From Symsagittifera roscoffensis (lineage: Eukaryota; Xenacoelomorpha; Acoela; Convolutidae): a DNA stretch of 64,000 nt. The DNA is taken from NCBI RefSeq assembly GCF_963678635.1, contig NC_087065.1, positions 35,987,888-36,051,887 on the forward strand, given 5' to 3'. The notes below the pieces were generated by a model. That model was not told where the DNA came from and did no database searches. It worked only from the letters and a program-made list of their open reading frames with translations. Positions within the stretch are counted from its first letter, which is position 1. Every line of letters starts with the position of its first letter. Positions 42,389-53,499 of this stretch are shown piece by piece. A program made the translations under genes and the position numbers.

Positions 42389-43280
42389 TCATTCCATTGC
42401 TGTTTTCCCTAGTGCTTTTTTCCTTGACGTCCCAAGCAGACAGTCGTCCTGCTCTTTGTCTTGAGGTATACACCAGTCTTCTATGGATAGATTGTGAGGT
42501 TTAATATTTTCAAAGTGTGCAGCTCGGCCGGTATTCAGTCTGCAAAAAGGTCCCTCCTGATCCACTTCCGTTATCATGAAGGGTCCCTTCCATTTCTTCT
42601 GGAGTTTCTTCGTTCCTTTCGGCGGGTTAAAGCTCTGAAAAATCCACATGTAGTCTTCTACTGAGTACAATCTTGCACCAGCTGCTTTCTTATCAATCGT
42701 TTTGCTTTGCCTCGCCTGAGCTTGTTGCGTATTGCGTCTCCAAAAATAGTTTCATCCTGCTGACGTCTGATCACATTCCTTACATAGACTTGTGGCGATG
42801 TCTTCCTTCCTTGATACTCCGGATAAAAGAAAGTCAAAGGCAAAGCTTTTTCATGTCCAGTCAACATCATGTGCGGACTAATTCCTGGGGTGGAATGTTG
42901 CGTACTGTTGTAAGCTCCCATCATCTGTGGTAAAACTCTATCCCAGTCACAAATGTATCGGGAACAATACACCCTCAACATCGCCACCAGAGTCCGGTTT
43001 TGTCATTCTACTAAGCCATTTGATTGGGGAAGGTACGTCGTAGAAAGAGCCTGAGCCACTTGAGAACGTCTCCTGAGTATAGTAAGCTCTATACAAAAGC
43101 AGTTCCATTGTCTGATTGGAAGGTCATCGGACATCCATGTCTTGCTATCCTTAAATTGATCATATGATCGCAAGTCTCCCCTTTTTCATCCCAGGTCACT
43201 CGAAGCGTTTAAAATTCCTCTGCTATGTTTTATCGATTCCTTAATGGCCCATCTAATCATGAGAATTGAATGAAAGTTCC
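42389..43280 (-). pseudogene. Gypsy integrase remnant (minus element)
   Basis: Minus-strand fragments include SDNGTAF (second catalytic Asp, about 43,120), PQSNGLVE (catalytic Glu, about 43,010) and a C-terminal half at 42,658-42,987 with the typical AYNSTQHSTPGISPHMML block. A GPF/Y-type module (KKWKGPFMI) lies in 42,389-42,670. Stops and frame changes split these pieces. This defines the 3' end of pol for the minus-strand element. Confidence 0.8.
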
Positions 43281-43483
43281 GTTTGATAGAATTGCGGCAA
43301 CACTATTGCGTTATACTTGTACAGAACCTTGTCCTCTCCTTTTGCAAGCCACGATCCCATCCTTGTTTAGATATAACTATCCCTCTTTTTGCATATAGTA
43401 CTGTCTCAATATGCGGTAACTATCTTCTTCGAGATCTCTTTTGTCATGTGCCCCATTTTCGATCCACCTTTTCAAGCTACTTG

Positions 43484-44375
43484 TCATGCGGTAATTTCTC
43501 TGCCCTCCGAGAGTTTGTATCTCGCCTTCAAGTATGTCTTCATGACCCTCAGGTGACTGTTCAGCTCATCAGGCTGTTGCGAGTCATCTTCCATCTTAAC
43601 ACACCAGGTCTTTGCCATTGGCATTGTATCTTGTTTAAATGGTTCTAGGTCAATTCTGACCTTTTGCGGTAATAGGCTCATAAAACGTTTGACGCAGCTA
43701 TCAACTCCAGGTCATCTGCCGCAATATCAAAGACTTTCTCACTCGGGAACACGTAGCGATCACTATCAGGGTCTTGATACACCTCCCTGTCCAAGTCTCT
43801 TGCTGGAGTCTCCACCAGTGATGTGTCGATAGCTCACTCTGATAATTCTGATCCCGTGCTCGAGTTCCTGTCCGAGTACGTGTCTACCTCTGTTTTCTTC
43901 TTGGTGTGTTCCACAGATGAGTCTGCCGTGGAGCATGTCTCCACAGTTGATTCTGATGTGCATGATCCACTCATCCATCTAAACTCCCCGGACAAAACTT
44001 TGTCCACCTGGTCTTGTCTACGTGTCCACTTGCTGCAGTGTTCGATTCCCCGGACAAATTTTCTTGCTCCGAGTTTTTCGACACGACATCTATCAGTCCT
44101 TGACTGTCCGCCTCGAAAGTGACTGTCTTCTTCCGAGTCCCGATCTCATCTCCTGTTCCTTTTTCTTGTACGATGTCCTCATTCAAACGTTGTGGAATTG
44201 AAGGTACTAGTTGCTGAACTACTGTTCTACAACCGTTTTCAATTTTTCTGTGCTGGCGTCTTGATGGTTTTATCCGAGTTTTCTCACTGACTGTGAGCGA
44301 TACCATGGCTGCTGCCCATTCATGGTCATCTCTAGTCACGTCTCTCTCCAACAACCCATCCATCATCCGCATCAT
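43484..44375 (-). pseudogene. Gypsy pol connector between RNase H and integrase
   Basis: Hydrophilic pieces (43,971-44,375; 43,766-43,978; 43,484-43,681) lie between RNase H and integrase. They are rich in Ser/Glu/Arg and have no catalytic motif. This long spacer seems characteristic of the family, though no second copy is available here because the + strand element is cut off before it. Confidence 0.55.
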
Positions 44376-44916
44376 TTGTGTTGTGACCTGCGCCGTTTAG
44401 TCTAGCAATGAGAGGCTGTTAATGTTCATACGAGAGAATTCCTGTTAAACCAGGTTTGAACGTAGCAACAGATCCAAGAGCAACGGTTCCTTCCTGGATA
44501 AGATCTCAATCTCTGCTGCTTTCTCCACTGGTAATTCAGGATGACCCAGGATTGGATATCCTGATTTATCCAACCATATCATCAAATAAGTGCTTCCTAA
44601 GTCTGTTTATCTAAAAAAGATAGTTTTTCCTTGATTTCCGCCTAACTGCACTGCTTCTGTTCCAATCTTTCACAAAAATCTGTTTCTTGCTGAGGCTGGT
44701 GCTTTTCACGCATCCTGTACTCGATTATGTTGTGATAGCCATCCAAATTGACCATCCATCAATCAATGTAACTCTGGTCCATCGAGTAAGTTTTCAATCA
44801 TGGTACGGCTCGGTTGTCCACTCGAAACTTAAAGGGAGCATTTCCCAGCTAGACACTATACTTCTCATCGAACGTGACTACACTAATGCAAACATTTCTG
44901 CTTTTGGTGCACCGTA

Positions 44917-45153
44917 TTATATCTCAGTGTCGCCCAACACATTACTGTGGTATGTAACTGGACGGAGAACTGTTCTCCCATTCCATTCTTGCTCCTGATG
45001 CAGTTTTACGAAAAAGGCTACCACTGAAACATCAGTTTCGAAAACATACGTGGGCATGCCTAGCACTGGCGCTTCGCACAGCTCCCGCTTTATGTTCTCG
45101 AAGGCTTCCCGTGTACTTTCGTTCCATTCGAATTTTTTCCCTTTGTTGCGCAT
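44917..45153 (-). pseudogene. RT thumb / RNase H remnant
   Basis: KKFEWNESTREAFENIKREL, typical of the RT-RNase H junction in gypsy elements, is followed by a decayed RNase H start (ETDVSVVAFFVKLHQEQEWNG region). The first catalytic Asp is within TDVS. The usual DAS is altered, consistent with decay. Confidence 0.75.
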
Positions 45154-45298
45154 CAGCTGCTACATCGGATAGAGTTTGTCTGCGTAGCCTTTTGTGAACT
45201 CTCGATAATATTTCGCGAATCCTAGGATGCTCATCAACTGCGTGTCCGTTTTGAGGTCTTCCATATTAACACGGTCTCCACCGCAACCGGATCTGGCT

Positions 45299-45826
45299 TC
45301 ATGCCATGTTTTCTACCATTCTTCCCAGAGACTTTATTGAGACCCTAAGGATCTCAAGTTTCGAGTGATTGCTTTTCAAGCCAGCCCTCTTCATACAGTC
45401 AAAGACCTCATCGAGTCTGTCAATATGGTCTGCCAAGGTGGGTGTCGCTATCACTACGTCATCCACATAGCATATCACGACATTTTCATACTTCTCCATT
45501 AGGCTGGTCAAAGCTACCACGCAAATCTGGTATTTTTTCTATCCTTTTTTTGCAGGGAACCTGCCAGAAGGCAGACAGAACCCAGATCCAGTTTGGTGAA
45601 AAACTTGGCATCACCAAGTTTCCAGAGATTCTCGTCTATGCGTGGTATGTGGTATTGGGTAAGCGTCCTTTATAATCGCCGCGTTCAGGTAACGAAAGTC
45701 GCAGCAGAGTCTTAGCTGTCCTCCTTTATTCTTGGCTATGACAACCCCAAAAACCCAAGGTGACTTTGAGGGTTCTATCAAATCGCATTCGAGCAGCATC
45801 CCTATTTCTGCTCTGCACGCTTCCAA
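45299..45826 (-). pseudogene. Reverse transcriptase remnant (minus gypsy element)
   Basis: The fragment 45,611-45,826 has the fingers region (EPSKSPWVFGVVIAKNKGG, CCDFRYLN, KDAYPIP). The fragment 45,299-45,520 keeps the catalytic YVDD box. Between them (45,521-45,610) the palm motif A region is missing or scrambled, compared with TLDLGSAF in the + strand copy at 63,960. The copy is inactive but clearly the same family as the element at 56.4-64 kb. Confidence 0.85.
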
Positions 45827-46210
45827 TTTATGAGGATTTATGCGCCTCCCTTCCTCCCTGTGGGGAGCGGCGCTTTCTTCTAGCTCGAACTCGTGCTCGA
45901 CGAAATTACAATAACATGTGTTCGCTTTATGTTTATAAAAAACGGCTCTGTTCCGATTTAAAACTGCCTTAGCAACCTTAACTCTCCCTCTCCTATTTTA
46001 CCTCTTAGATGCTCTATTTCAAACAAAAATGGCTCATTTGAATTTAATGTATACTACGGGAGGGGTTCCGGAAAATTTGAGCAGCTCGATAAGCCGTCTT
46101 CTGTTTCAGATCTCATTGAAAATGCTTTATTTAAATGTTTCAATTCCTTAATCCTTCTTAAAACAAATCTTTGTTTGCGTGAGTTGGACAGTTGTTTACT
46201 CGATGCTTCT

Positions 46211-47265
46211 TCAGGTTCGGGTTTCTCCATAGTCCTTCCTCATTCGCAAAGCGTAGCCAAGTTTCTTTCCACGCTGGATTGAAACCGTTGTGTCCAGTCT
46301 ATTCAAGAATACACTCGCACACAGCCCATTTCGTGTGACGGAAAAGCTTCTGCCTAAAACCACTGAACTATGACTCTTTTGGTTCGGTACCAGGTAAACC
46401 GGCTTACTATGGCTCGATGAGTTTATCTTTTTTATCCGAAAAATCGCTACCACTGCCTGCCTGGGCTGTAATTTTAATTTTCTGTTCAAAATATTGGTAT
46501 CTTAATATCATCAGTTTTTATCCTTTTCACTGATTGTTAAACATACTTCCTGTCTCGATTCCTAGTCCTTATCAGCCCATTATTGAGGTGGATCATCAAG
46601 TCGAAACTCCTGACGAAGTACGCCGCAAGATGAACTGATCCGAATCCTCCAGGTTCTTCACCACGAGAAAACTCATCCAGAGGATTGGTGCTCCCATATT
46701 GAGGATTGTTATTGGAGTTCTCCCGGCTACGTAGATGGCTCTGCGGTGGGCGGCTGCCAATCTTAAGTTCGTCGGTATCAGGTCCTCACTGGTGAAACCC
46801 ATCCTACCCATGTCTTTATCAGCCTTACACTGACTGCTGCTCCTATGTCTAGGAGTCCTGTTAATCCAATCTTCCTTCCATCGGTGTCTAGCAAATGTGC
46901 AGTCACGTCATATTCAATGTGTACCGCATCTTGTTCCAGCATTGTTTCATGACCAACTCTACAGACCTTCAGCTCTTCCTAACCCAAATACATCTGTCCT
47001 ATTTGGTCATTGTCTGTCCTCACGTGAATCTTAGTAAAGTACTAACCCCATCCACGTTCAGGATTACTTGATATGGTCCGTTGACTTCCACGTAGCGCCC
47101 GTGAAGTTTCATTGTTCGAGTGCCACCCCTTGTTAACAAGGCTCGCACAGCTCTTGATTCACTGCGTGGCTCTGCTTGTCTCAGAAAATCCGCATAAATA
47201 TCCAGATGCATCATGGTGAACTCCGAAGGATCCTTTAGGTTCCTGACTACCTGATGCCCCGTCAA
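46211..47265 (-). pseudogene. Gag C-terminal / protease region (minus gypsy element)
   Basis: Pieces 47,020-47,265, 46,596-46,811 and 46,211-46,489 align along their length with + strand 62,280-63,340. Shared landmarks are SRAVRALLT, DLIPTNLRLAAA and LGRSFSVTRNGLC. The aspartyl protease DTGA is in the gap between pieces and I could not see it intact. Multiple frameshifts. Confidence 0.8.
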
Positions 47266-47714
47266 CGAGGTAATTGCTGTATCTTACTTCCTTGTGGCAT
47301 CATCCCGAATATCTGTCCGGAGATCACGTTAAACTTCATGCTCAAACTGATTGGTGGCTTGGTTTCTTCCACCACTGATGCTTTAAAGGCGTTTAGTTGT
47401 TCTTGAGTTCTCTCGTTTTTGAGTTAGAGCTTGACTTTTTGTTCTCTTTCCCTTGTCGCCAACTCCTGTTGAACTCTATTCAGGCACCTCTTGCAGCTGC
47501 TTTATATTCAATTTTAAAATCGTTTCAGGCTCTGTTCCACTCGTTTCTTCTAGCACGGCTTGCATATTCTTCGTAGCAAGCTCCTGAGGTTTCTCCCTGC
47601 TCCGTGCTTCGCCACACTCATAAGGCGTACCTTTCTAGCTTTAACACCTGGCAGAACATCTTCATGCCTTGGAGCCTTGTTGTCGGCCACAGCATCCCAA
47701 ATTTGTGCGCAATC

Positions 47715-47924
47715 CTATTTAAAATGACTCTCCTGGTTGCAAAAGAAGCACTTGTAGCCAAAATTTGCAATCAATCCTCTCATAAAACTCCCATGACCTG
47801 TAACCAACGCTTCTTCATCTTCAAGGCTCAAACCAATTGCTTTCATGCCCTGATTACAGGTAAGACATACCAAAAAATGATGGTTTGTCGAACTGCAGTT
47901 TGCACAAGAGCGTCTTTTGTCCAC
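47715..47924 (-). pseudogene. Double zinc-knuckle segment of gag (minus element)
   Basis: It has CX2CX4HX4C (CANCSSTNHHFLVC) and, 44 residues later, CFFCNQESH beginning a second knuckle. The same pair is at 61,618-61,815 on the + strand. The knuckles bind genomic RNA in the particle. Confidence 0.85.
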
Positions 47925-47978
47925 ATCATCCCTGGGCTGGTACCAGTTATTACCTTGATTTGCAGGTCCATTGTTAAT

Positions 47979-48416
47979 TTAACTGTTTCTGTAACAAACT
48001 GATCTCATCGGAGGCTTCAGTAATATACATTCCTTGGACTTCAGTCGCAGCTCTTCCGGTGTAGATGTATTGGTTGAAAAAGGTAAGTAGTACGTCGCTA
48101 ACATTATTCTGAATTCGTCGTTCTTCACGCCATTAATGAACTTTGAACCTACTGCCAAATTCATCCTGCTGTTTGACTCGTCCGTTTGGCTACGCCATCT
48201 AAGCATTTCTAAGTCAACCAATAATTTCTATATGGTTTCATCTCCCCGTTGCCTTCGTTTTTGAAGCGCATCATCGCTTGGTGTCCTTGCACTCTCGATC
48301 CAAGGCGATTCAATAGGATTTCGAAGATTTCCTCTGCAGTGTAGCGCTGGTATTGCTTTTTGGCCATCACACAATTCACGGTTGTCCCTTCCAAGTAGCT
48401 GGTGAGCGCACTGCAA
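47979..48416 (-). pseudogene. Gag capsid remnant (minus element)
   Basis: Two frames (48,209-48,394 and 47,979-48,221) together align with + strand 61,130-61,510, sharing RVQGHQAM/GVQGHQAM, SKFINGVKN/SKFMDGVRS and a PxELRLKS-type block. They show which codons are damaged in the + copy. Confidence 0.8.
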
Positions 48417-48695
48417 TCTTGTCTTTCTGTCTAGTCTTCTTCCTCAAAATACAGCTTCGTGAATTCTATCAAGTTATCTATACAACCGTCAGATTCATCC
48501 TTCTTGCATCTGGGTTTCTTGAACACCCTTTTAGGTTTCTCACTGCGCTCATTGGTCCTAGACAACCTCGTGAGAAAGTTTCCAAGGACCTGTTCAAATG
48601 TTTAAACGCTGTGGCCATTGCCGATGGATCCCGTTTGATCATTCATACTTGTTGTTTGATGCTCTGGATCTTCCCTCCTGTCCGAGTCGCTGGGC

Positions 48696-50052
48696 TTATC
48701 TGTTCCCTGGTTCGAGTGGTTCCAATATTGGAATCAATTCTTCCACTCGCATGTGCTTCTCGCGTTGGTCGTTCGTTCGAGATTGGCCTACTGCCAATAG
48801 AGCCTCCTCTGTTTTTCGTGGGATTCCTAGGCTGCTGACTCCCAGTGGCGTTGCTGTATGAGTTACCCGTCCCTCTTGTGGACCCATAGGTTCTTCCTGT
48901 TTGGATGCTTCTTGAAGTTCACTCTTGGCTCTCTGCTATCCTCTCTGAAGTGTGATCATCTATTCCTAGATCCCCTCATAATTCACAGGAGACCATCCAA
49001 TCTGTCCATGATAGCCTGAATGCGTCTTTCCATCATCGCATCTATCCTTGTATCGATAGTCCCATGAGTCTGCTCCTGTTGACTTCGAAAATGCTCTAGA
49101 TTATCTCTCAATCGTTTCTCTCTTTTCTCAGTCTTCCTTGTCATTCGCGACAATTTCCCCGCCAAGTGCTAATCCGTCCTTTCCTTTAAGCGTGTCTCAC
49201 TTCTATTTCTCCTATCTGTTGCGATTTGTTTTCTCCCGCAAGCTTTCTCTCTCAACATGAACCTATTATTTCTAGTTCTTTCCTTCTTATTGACATCTGT
49301 TCACTCTGCTCACCCATGCTATCGATAACCATTGATGCTCCTCCATTGATGCCTCTTCCCTTGATGCTCCGTTGACCACCAATAGAGTCACTAGTGGTAG
49401 CATCACCTTGTTCCTTCCAGGCATTTTCGTACTGGTCGAAACTCGTGCTGTTCCTCTCTGTCTCGATGTTTCTTTATAGTCTGCCTCTCGTTTCACTAGT
49501 GTGGTCCCTGACCCGGTGATCCTAGTAGTTCTCGATTGCATGTCCGAGTTGGTCATTGTCATGAACTCTCTTGACCGTTGTAAATGAAAAAAAATTTCCC
49601 AAGGTGTTCTTCAATCGTTCTGAAAACGAGGAGGAGGTTTCTGCTTTCTCTGTTAGTAGAATGGATCATAATGCATCATGGTATTGTCGGTAGGTGAGCC
49701 TCCTACTGCTGGAATTTCAGTCGAAATTTTGGACAGCTCCGGATTCTCCTCCCATCAAGAGTCCCGGTGAAAGTAGCGGCAATTCTATGGGAATAGGTTC
49801 ACTTGTTAACCACCTATTTCCATTTCCTTCAGTTCCATGTCCCGCCCGAGTCTCATCCAGAGCGCGATTTGGAGGGATCTTTACATCCAACATTGCTCTT
49901 TCAACTTCGGAGGCCTTTTGACTCCTTGTTTTAACCACCATTCTGCCTGAAACTTTCTTCCCTTTCTTGTTCCGAGTCTTCTCGGTCCTTTCCACAAAAA
50001 GATCATTCAATGATTTCCTTTTTGCTTCGGTATGATTTCCTGGAGCTATCAC
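48696..50052 (-). pseudogene. Gag N-terminal region (minus element)
   Basis: Pieces 49,717-50,052 (basic start with KTRSQKASE), 49,287-49,562, 48,983-49,165 (Arg/Glu-rich probable coiled coil) and 48,696-48,887. The order and coiled-coil character match the + strand gag at 59,439-60,884. The ATG at 50,052 is a possible gag start but may be displaced by decay. Confidence 0.6.
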
Positions 50053-51878
50053 TTAGCTTAAGTATCTTCGAATTGTCTAGATCTCAATCTATCTCCGGAC
50101 TCATCTCCGGATTGGCCAAAGAAACAGGACCCATCCCAATTAGGACCTCTCCGGAATGGCAAAATACAAGACCCTCCGACTCCGAATGGTCAAAAAAGTA
50201 AACCCAGGCCCTTCCAGTTACGGTTTTAGAGCCTATTATGCAAATAAAATTAACTAGGAAGGATTCTTTTTGGCTCCAGACCCCTCCAGGATTGAAGTTT
50301 GGCTGCTTAATTAACAATTTCCCTTAACTGTGAAGGATCTTTCAATGAGCCTATTTCAGACTTGAATGTTGTTTTCTAGGTTCCTTAACCCTTCCTTATT
50401 GTCGATAACAACGTAAAAATGCCTTATTAAACGCTACCTCTTGGTAGGGGTATAAGGGTTTTCCGAAAAAAAAACAAATTGAAAAACGTGAAGAGTCTAC
50501 CTTCAAAAACAATCTAGAAAACTGTCTATGCTGAATTTCTTCGGAAAACATTTAGCCTAATTTTAAGCCTACTTATTTTTGTTCTAACGGTACCATAAAG
50601 AACGTGATCGGTGCAGTTTTTTCAAAGTTATAAAACAAAACGTCTTTTATGCAAACTCAAAAATTTTTGTGAAACATATAGTTCGCCTAATTTTTTCCGC
50701 AATTCATGTTTTAATCTTCTAGTTCAATGCAACAAAAAACAAATCTAAAAGATTTCAGTTGAAAAAATTTGCTAAAAAAATGGTATTTGGACCGCTCCGG
50801 ATTGATAATATCACTAAATCAAACTTCACTGGGGCCAGAAAGGTTGCTGGTAAAAAAGTTTTAAAACTTGTCGATTCACTAATGTATGTTATCCGAACAA
50901 CAATTTTTATCGCCCTAACTCAAAAATTTTGAAAACTTTTCAAAATTTATGGCGTTTTGTTTTCTCAAAAATCACGAAAAATTGGATTTCTGTATCCAGT
51001 TAGTTCCCACCACGTTCGAACTAAATTCAACCAATCTCTTTTTTGGCCCTAGAACAATCACTCTAAAGTCAAACAATCACTTTTTTGGCCCTAGAAACTG
51101 GTCTGTTTACTGTTTTTTTTTACAAATGTAAAACGGTATAGAAATGTTAAAACGAGTAGAAGAAATAGTAGTCCCAATAGTATAACGCCCCTTCGGGTCC
51201 GATCAAAATCCGACCTAAGGTGTTTAACTCTCAAAGGTGCTTAACTCAGTTGTCCTTGGGACCCTTCCTGCTGCTCCTCGCTCTGCTTGCCGGATCAGTC
51301 TTCCGCTCTAATCCTGTGACCCATCCTGATTGAGCGCAAATTAGCATTAACGTGCTTAAATACTCAAAGATCCCTACAGATCAGGCACCAGAAAAAAATT
51401 TGAAAGAGCCACTTTTTTGATTTTTACGATCCTGTTTGATATAAATGCCTGTAACAACAATATATCTAACAACAAAAAACTGGAGGTTCGAATCACATTT
51501 CGTCCGGGGAGATAAATTCTAGTGATTTTCTCCCTGTTTCTATTTTTTTAAATGTTTTTTTTTATTTCTTGGCTGTTTCTTTGTTGCTATACTACTTTTT
51601 GTTCGGTTTCTTGTCTGTTTTTAAGTATTTTTGGTCATAACTGCTCAGGGAACGACGGGACGGCCGATCCCCCCACCCTTCACAATCCGAGAATTTTCGG
51701 TCTTTACTAGGTTAAAAAGCTAAATCCGGGAATTGGGAAGGTTTCAGCGTTCCGAACAACCCTTCCGGCTCTTAGTTAAGGGCCTTATTTAGAACTTCTG
51801 CTCGGCGCGGTGTGCTTCGTTAATGGGTCTGCCGATAACGATATTAAAACAGCATCACCCAGGATCGCCATAAAAACA
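50053..51878 (-). promoter_or_regulatory. 5' LTR/leader of the minus-strand gypsy element
   Basis: The reverse complement of 51,430-51,878 matches 56,409-56,890. Landmarks are TTTAGCTTTTTAAC, GACCGAAAATT and CGGACGARATGTGAT. A dyad unit of 68 bp (51,675-51,742, arms ACCTTCC/GAAGGGT with a TTAA core) matches the 67-bp units of the other element. A further TTAAGGGCCTTAT core is near 51,775. The LTR/leader boundary and the primer site are not resolved. Confidence 0.65.
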
Positions 51879-51904
51879 TATATGTATCATCCTCCCGATT
51901 CTAC

Positions 51905-52226
51905 ATACCGACGGGGAAAAAAGCTAGGTTCCAAAACGGCTGTCTAGCGCCTAAACACAGCTTCGCATGCTTTTAACTGTCTCGACCAAAGCCAGTTCAA
52001 TGTGTGGTCCAATAATTGTGGTCCGGTTAATTTTTCCAGACAACCAAATCTCCCAAAAAACTGCTCCAAATAAAAATTAGTTTCTGCCATGCATCTGAGG
52101 CGACATTCCTAGTCGAAGTATGCCATGATGCTGAAATAGAGCCGAAATTTCGATCGTTGGAAGGCGAAAGCTTACAAAACAAAACAACCACTAGAGAAGA
52201 TGACGCTCGACTTGACATCAAGGCGA
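51905..52226 (+). pseudogene. LINE C-terminal coding fragment, 5' part (interrupted by a TIR element)
   Basis: The + strand open segment reads through SFCHASEAT and ends ARLDIKA, typical of the restriction-like endonuclease C-terminal region of some invertebrate LINEs (from memory, moderate confidence). At 52,227 the frame is interrupted by an inserted element and it resumes at about 53,100. Parts are shared with 24,715-24,820 and 25,345-25,430, so the family is repeated in this region. Confidence 0.55.
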
Positions 52227-53099
52227 TGGGCCATTCCCCCGGATTGGCACAGTCGAACCCTCTGACGAGAACGAAATGAACAGAAACGAGTTCATTATGA
52301 AAAAGAGGGTCAGCATATACTGAAATTTTTAAATTCTAAAATTTCGAATCTCAGTAGATTATTTCTGAGACATGCTGGAACGGCCTTTTTAAACGAAAAA
52401 GAGGATAAAAACAGAAGAAAACGAAAACGCCGATAAAGAAAGTTGGAAAAAAACAAGAGAAAAAACGAAGTCTCTTATCGTGACGATCAGACACAATAAG
52501 ACATATAGCTGAAGCTGATAATAAAAAGGAGGCTTCAAGGGGACAGCCCGAGTGGATCCGTACCCTCCCGTGCCACGATAATGGAGAGATAAGAGCGTTA
52601 TCTCAGGAAGAGAATGGAATGGGAGGCCCGGTGCTCAGAAGATTTCACACTGTGTGAGATTGCAAAATATATTTTTTTTAGCTGCTGTGATGCCCTGAAT
52701 AGTTGAATAAACTCCAATTTTTTTGTAATATTTTGGAGCATGAGTAGCTAGAAAGAGGAAAAAGTCAATCCAGCTCCAATGGATTTAGTATATAACTGTC
52801 ACTAAAAACATAGTAACTAATGAATTTCGAGACGTGTGTTTAATAGTGATCACGTAGTCTGGGGATCCGAGACCCAAGTATGTGGTTATTTTCGCATTTA
52901 AACGAAAGCTGATCAAAAGTCGTTTGACTGATGGCCTAAAAATGGTAACACTTTACTTAGCCCTAAACAGACCAGAAAACTAACAGGCTAGATCTAGACG
53001 GTGAAAAACTAGTAGAATTAAGGTAACTGACGCCTGCCAGTCGTCAATAGGTGCTTTATCTACGCTCCGTCACTGTGTAATGCTTGGGCGAATGTTACA
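52227..53099 (+). mobile_element. Non-autonomous TIR element, copy 1 (873 bp) inserted in LINE sequence
   Basis: The ends are imperfect inverted repeats of about 27 bp. The left begins TGGGCCATTC and reaches CACAGTCG. The right, reverse-complemented, begins TGTAACATTCGCCC and reaches CACAGTGACG. The trinucleotide CGA flanks both sides. Removing the element and one CGA restores a continuous LINE frame (IKA then KGLWQ), showing an insertion with a 3-bp target duplication. There is no transposase ORF. It matches 55,521-56,404 throughout, diverged except for an identical 51-nt block (52,899-52,949). The class is uncertain. Confidence 0.75.
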
Positions 53100-53407
53100 C
53101 GAAAGGACTCTGGCAGGCCCATTCTGCCGAACCCTTTTTGATGTTAAATTTTTCAACTTCGACGCCAAATCCTGCCTTAAAACTATCTGACGCCCACAAA
53201 TATCATGTGAGTGTCAAAACATTAAAATACCAACTAAGAGTTCTGGATGTGGAACACAGCAGCTTTGTTTCACTGATTTTTGCGTTTACTGGAGGAGGAG
53301 CACCAGGCTCTACAAAAACCGTTCGGAAAAAAGTTGAAAAACTAAGCGAAAAACGGAACGAATCATACTTGGACGAATCCTACTTTTATGCTTCGAAATC
53401 GACTTGA
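53100..53407 (+). pseudogene. LINE C-terminal coding fragment, 3' part
   Basis: The frame resumes after the TIR element with GLWQ and continues to LRVLDVEHSSFVSLIFAFTGG and KLSEKRNESY before a stop at 53,405. This matches the C-terminal conserved block I associate with RLE-type LINE polyproteins (Glu-x-x-x-Phe-x-x-Leu-Ile-Phe, then a Lys/Arg helix). It is truncated at the 3' end, where a different LINE segment follows. Confidence 0.55.
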
Positions 53408-53438
53408 TTTATTCGCAAAATTTTGCCGATGTATTTAT

Positions 53439-53494
53439 ATAGCGTTGGTATGGCCCTATCCAACCTGCGCATGATAGGGCCATACCAACGCTAT
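53439..53494 (+). repeat. Perfect 22-bp inverted repeat (hairpin, 12-nt loop)
   Basis: Arms 53,439-53,460 and 53,473-53,494 are exact reverse complements; the loop is 53,461-53,472. It sits at the junction between the two LINE fragments. It may mark a template-switch or repair event at LINE insertion, or a foldback remnant. Confidence 0.9.
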
Positions 53495-53499
53495 TTGCA

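Larger units (their letters stand above)
28913..51878 (-). mobile_element. Decayed Ty3/gypsy element, minus strand, with duplicated second ORF
   Basis: The 5' end is set at 51,878 by similarity to the + strand element start: both read (T/C)GTTTTTATGGCG then CTGGGTG. Order on the minus strand is leader (51,878-50,053), gag, PR, RT, RNase H, IN (to 42,389), then ORF2 copies Y and X. I found no second copy of the leader downstream, so a 3' LTR is not identified. The 24,157-28,912 tandem units carry only ORF2 N-terminal pieces and other sequence. All genes are broken. Confidence 0.8.

Noticed and set aside
52880-52960. Hammerhead ribozyme around GACTGATGGCC in the TIR element
   Set aside because: The core needs CTGANGA and a matching GAAA with three stems. 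The bases here do not fit.
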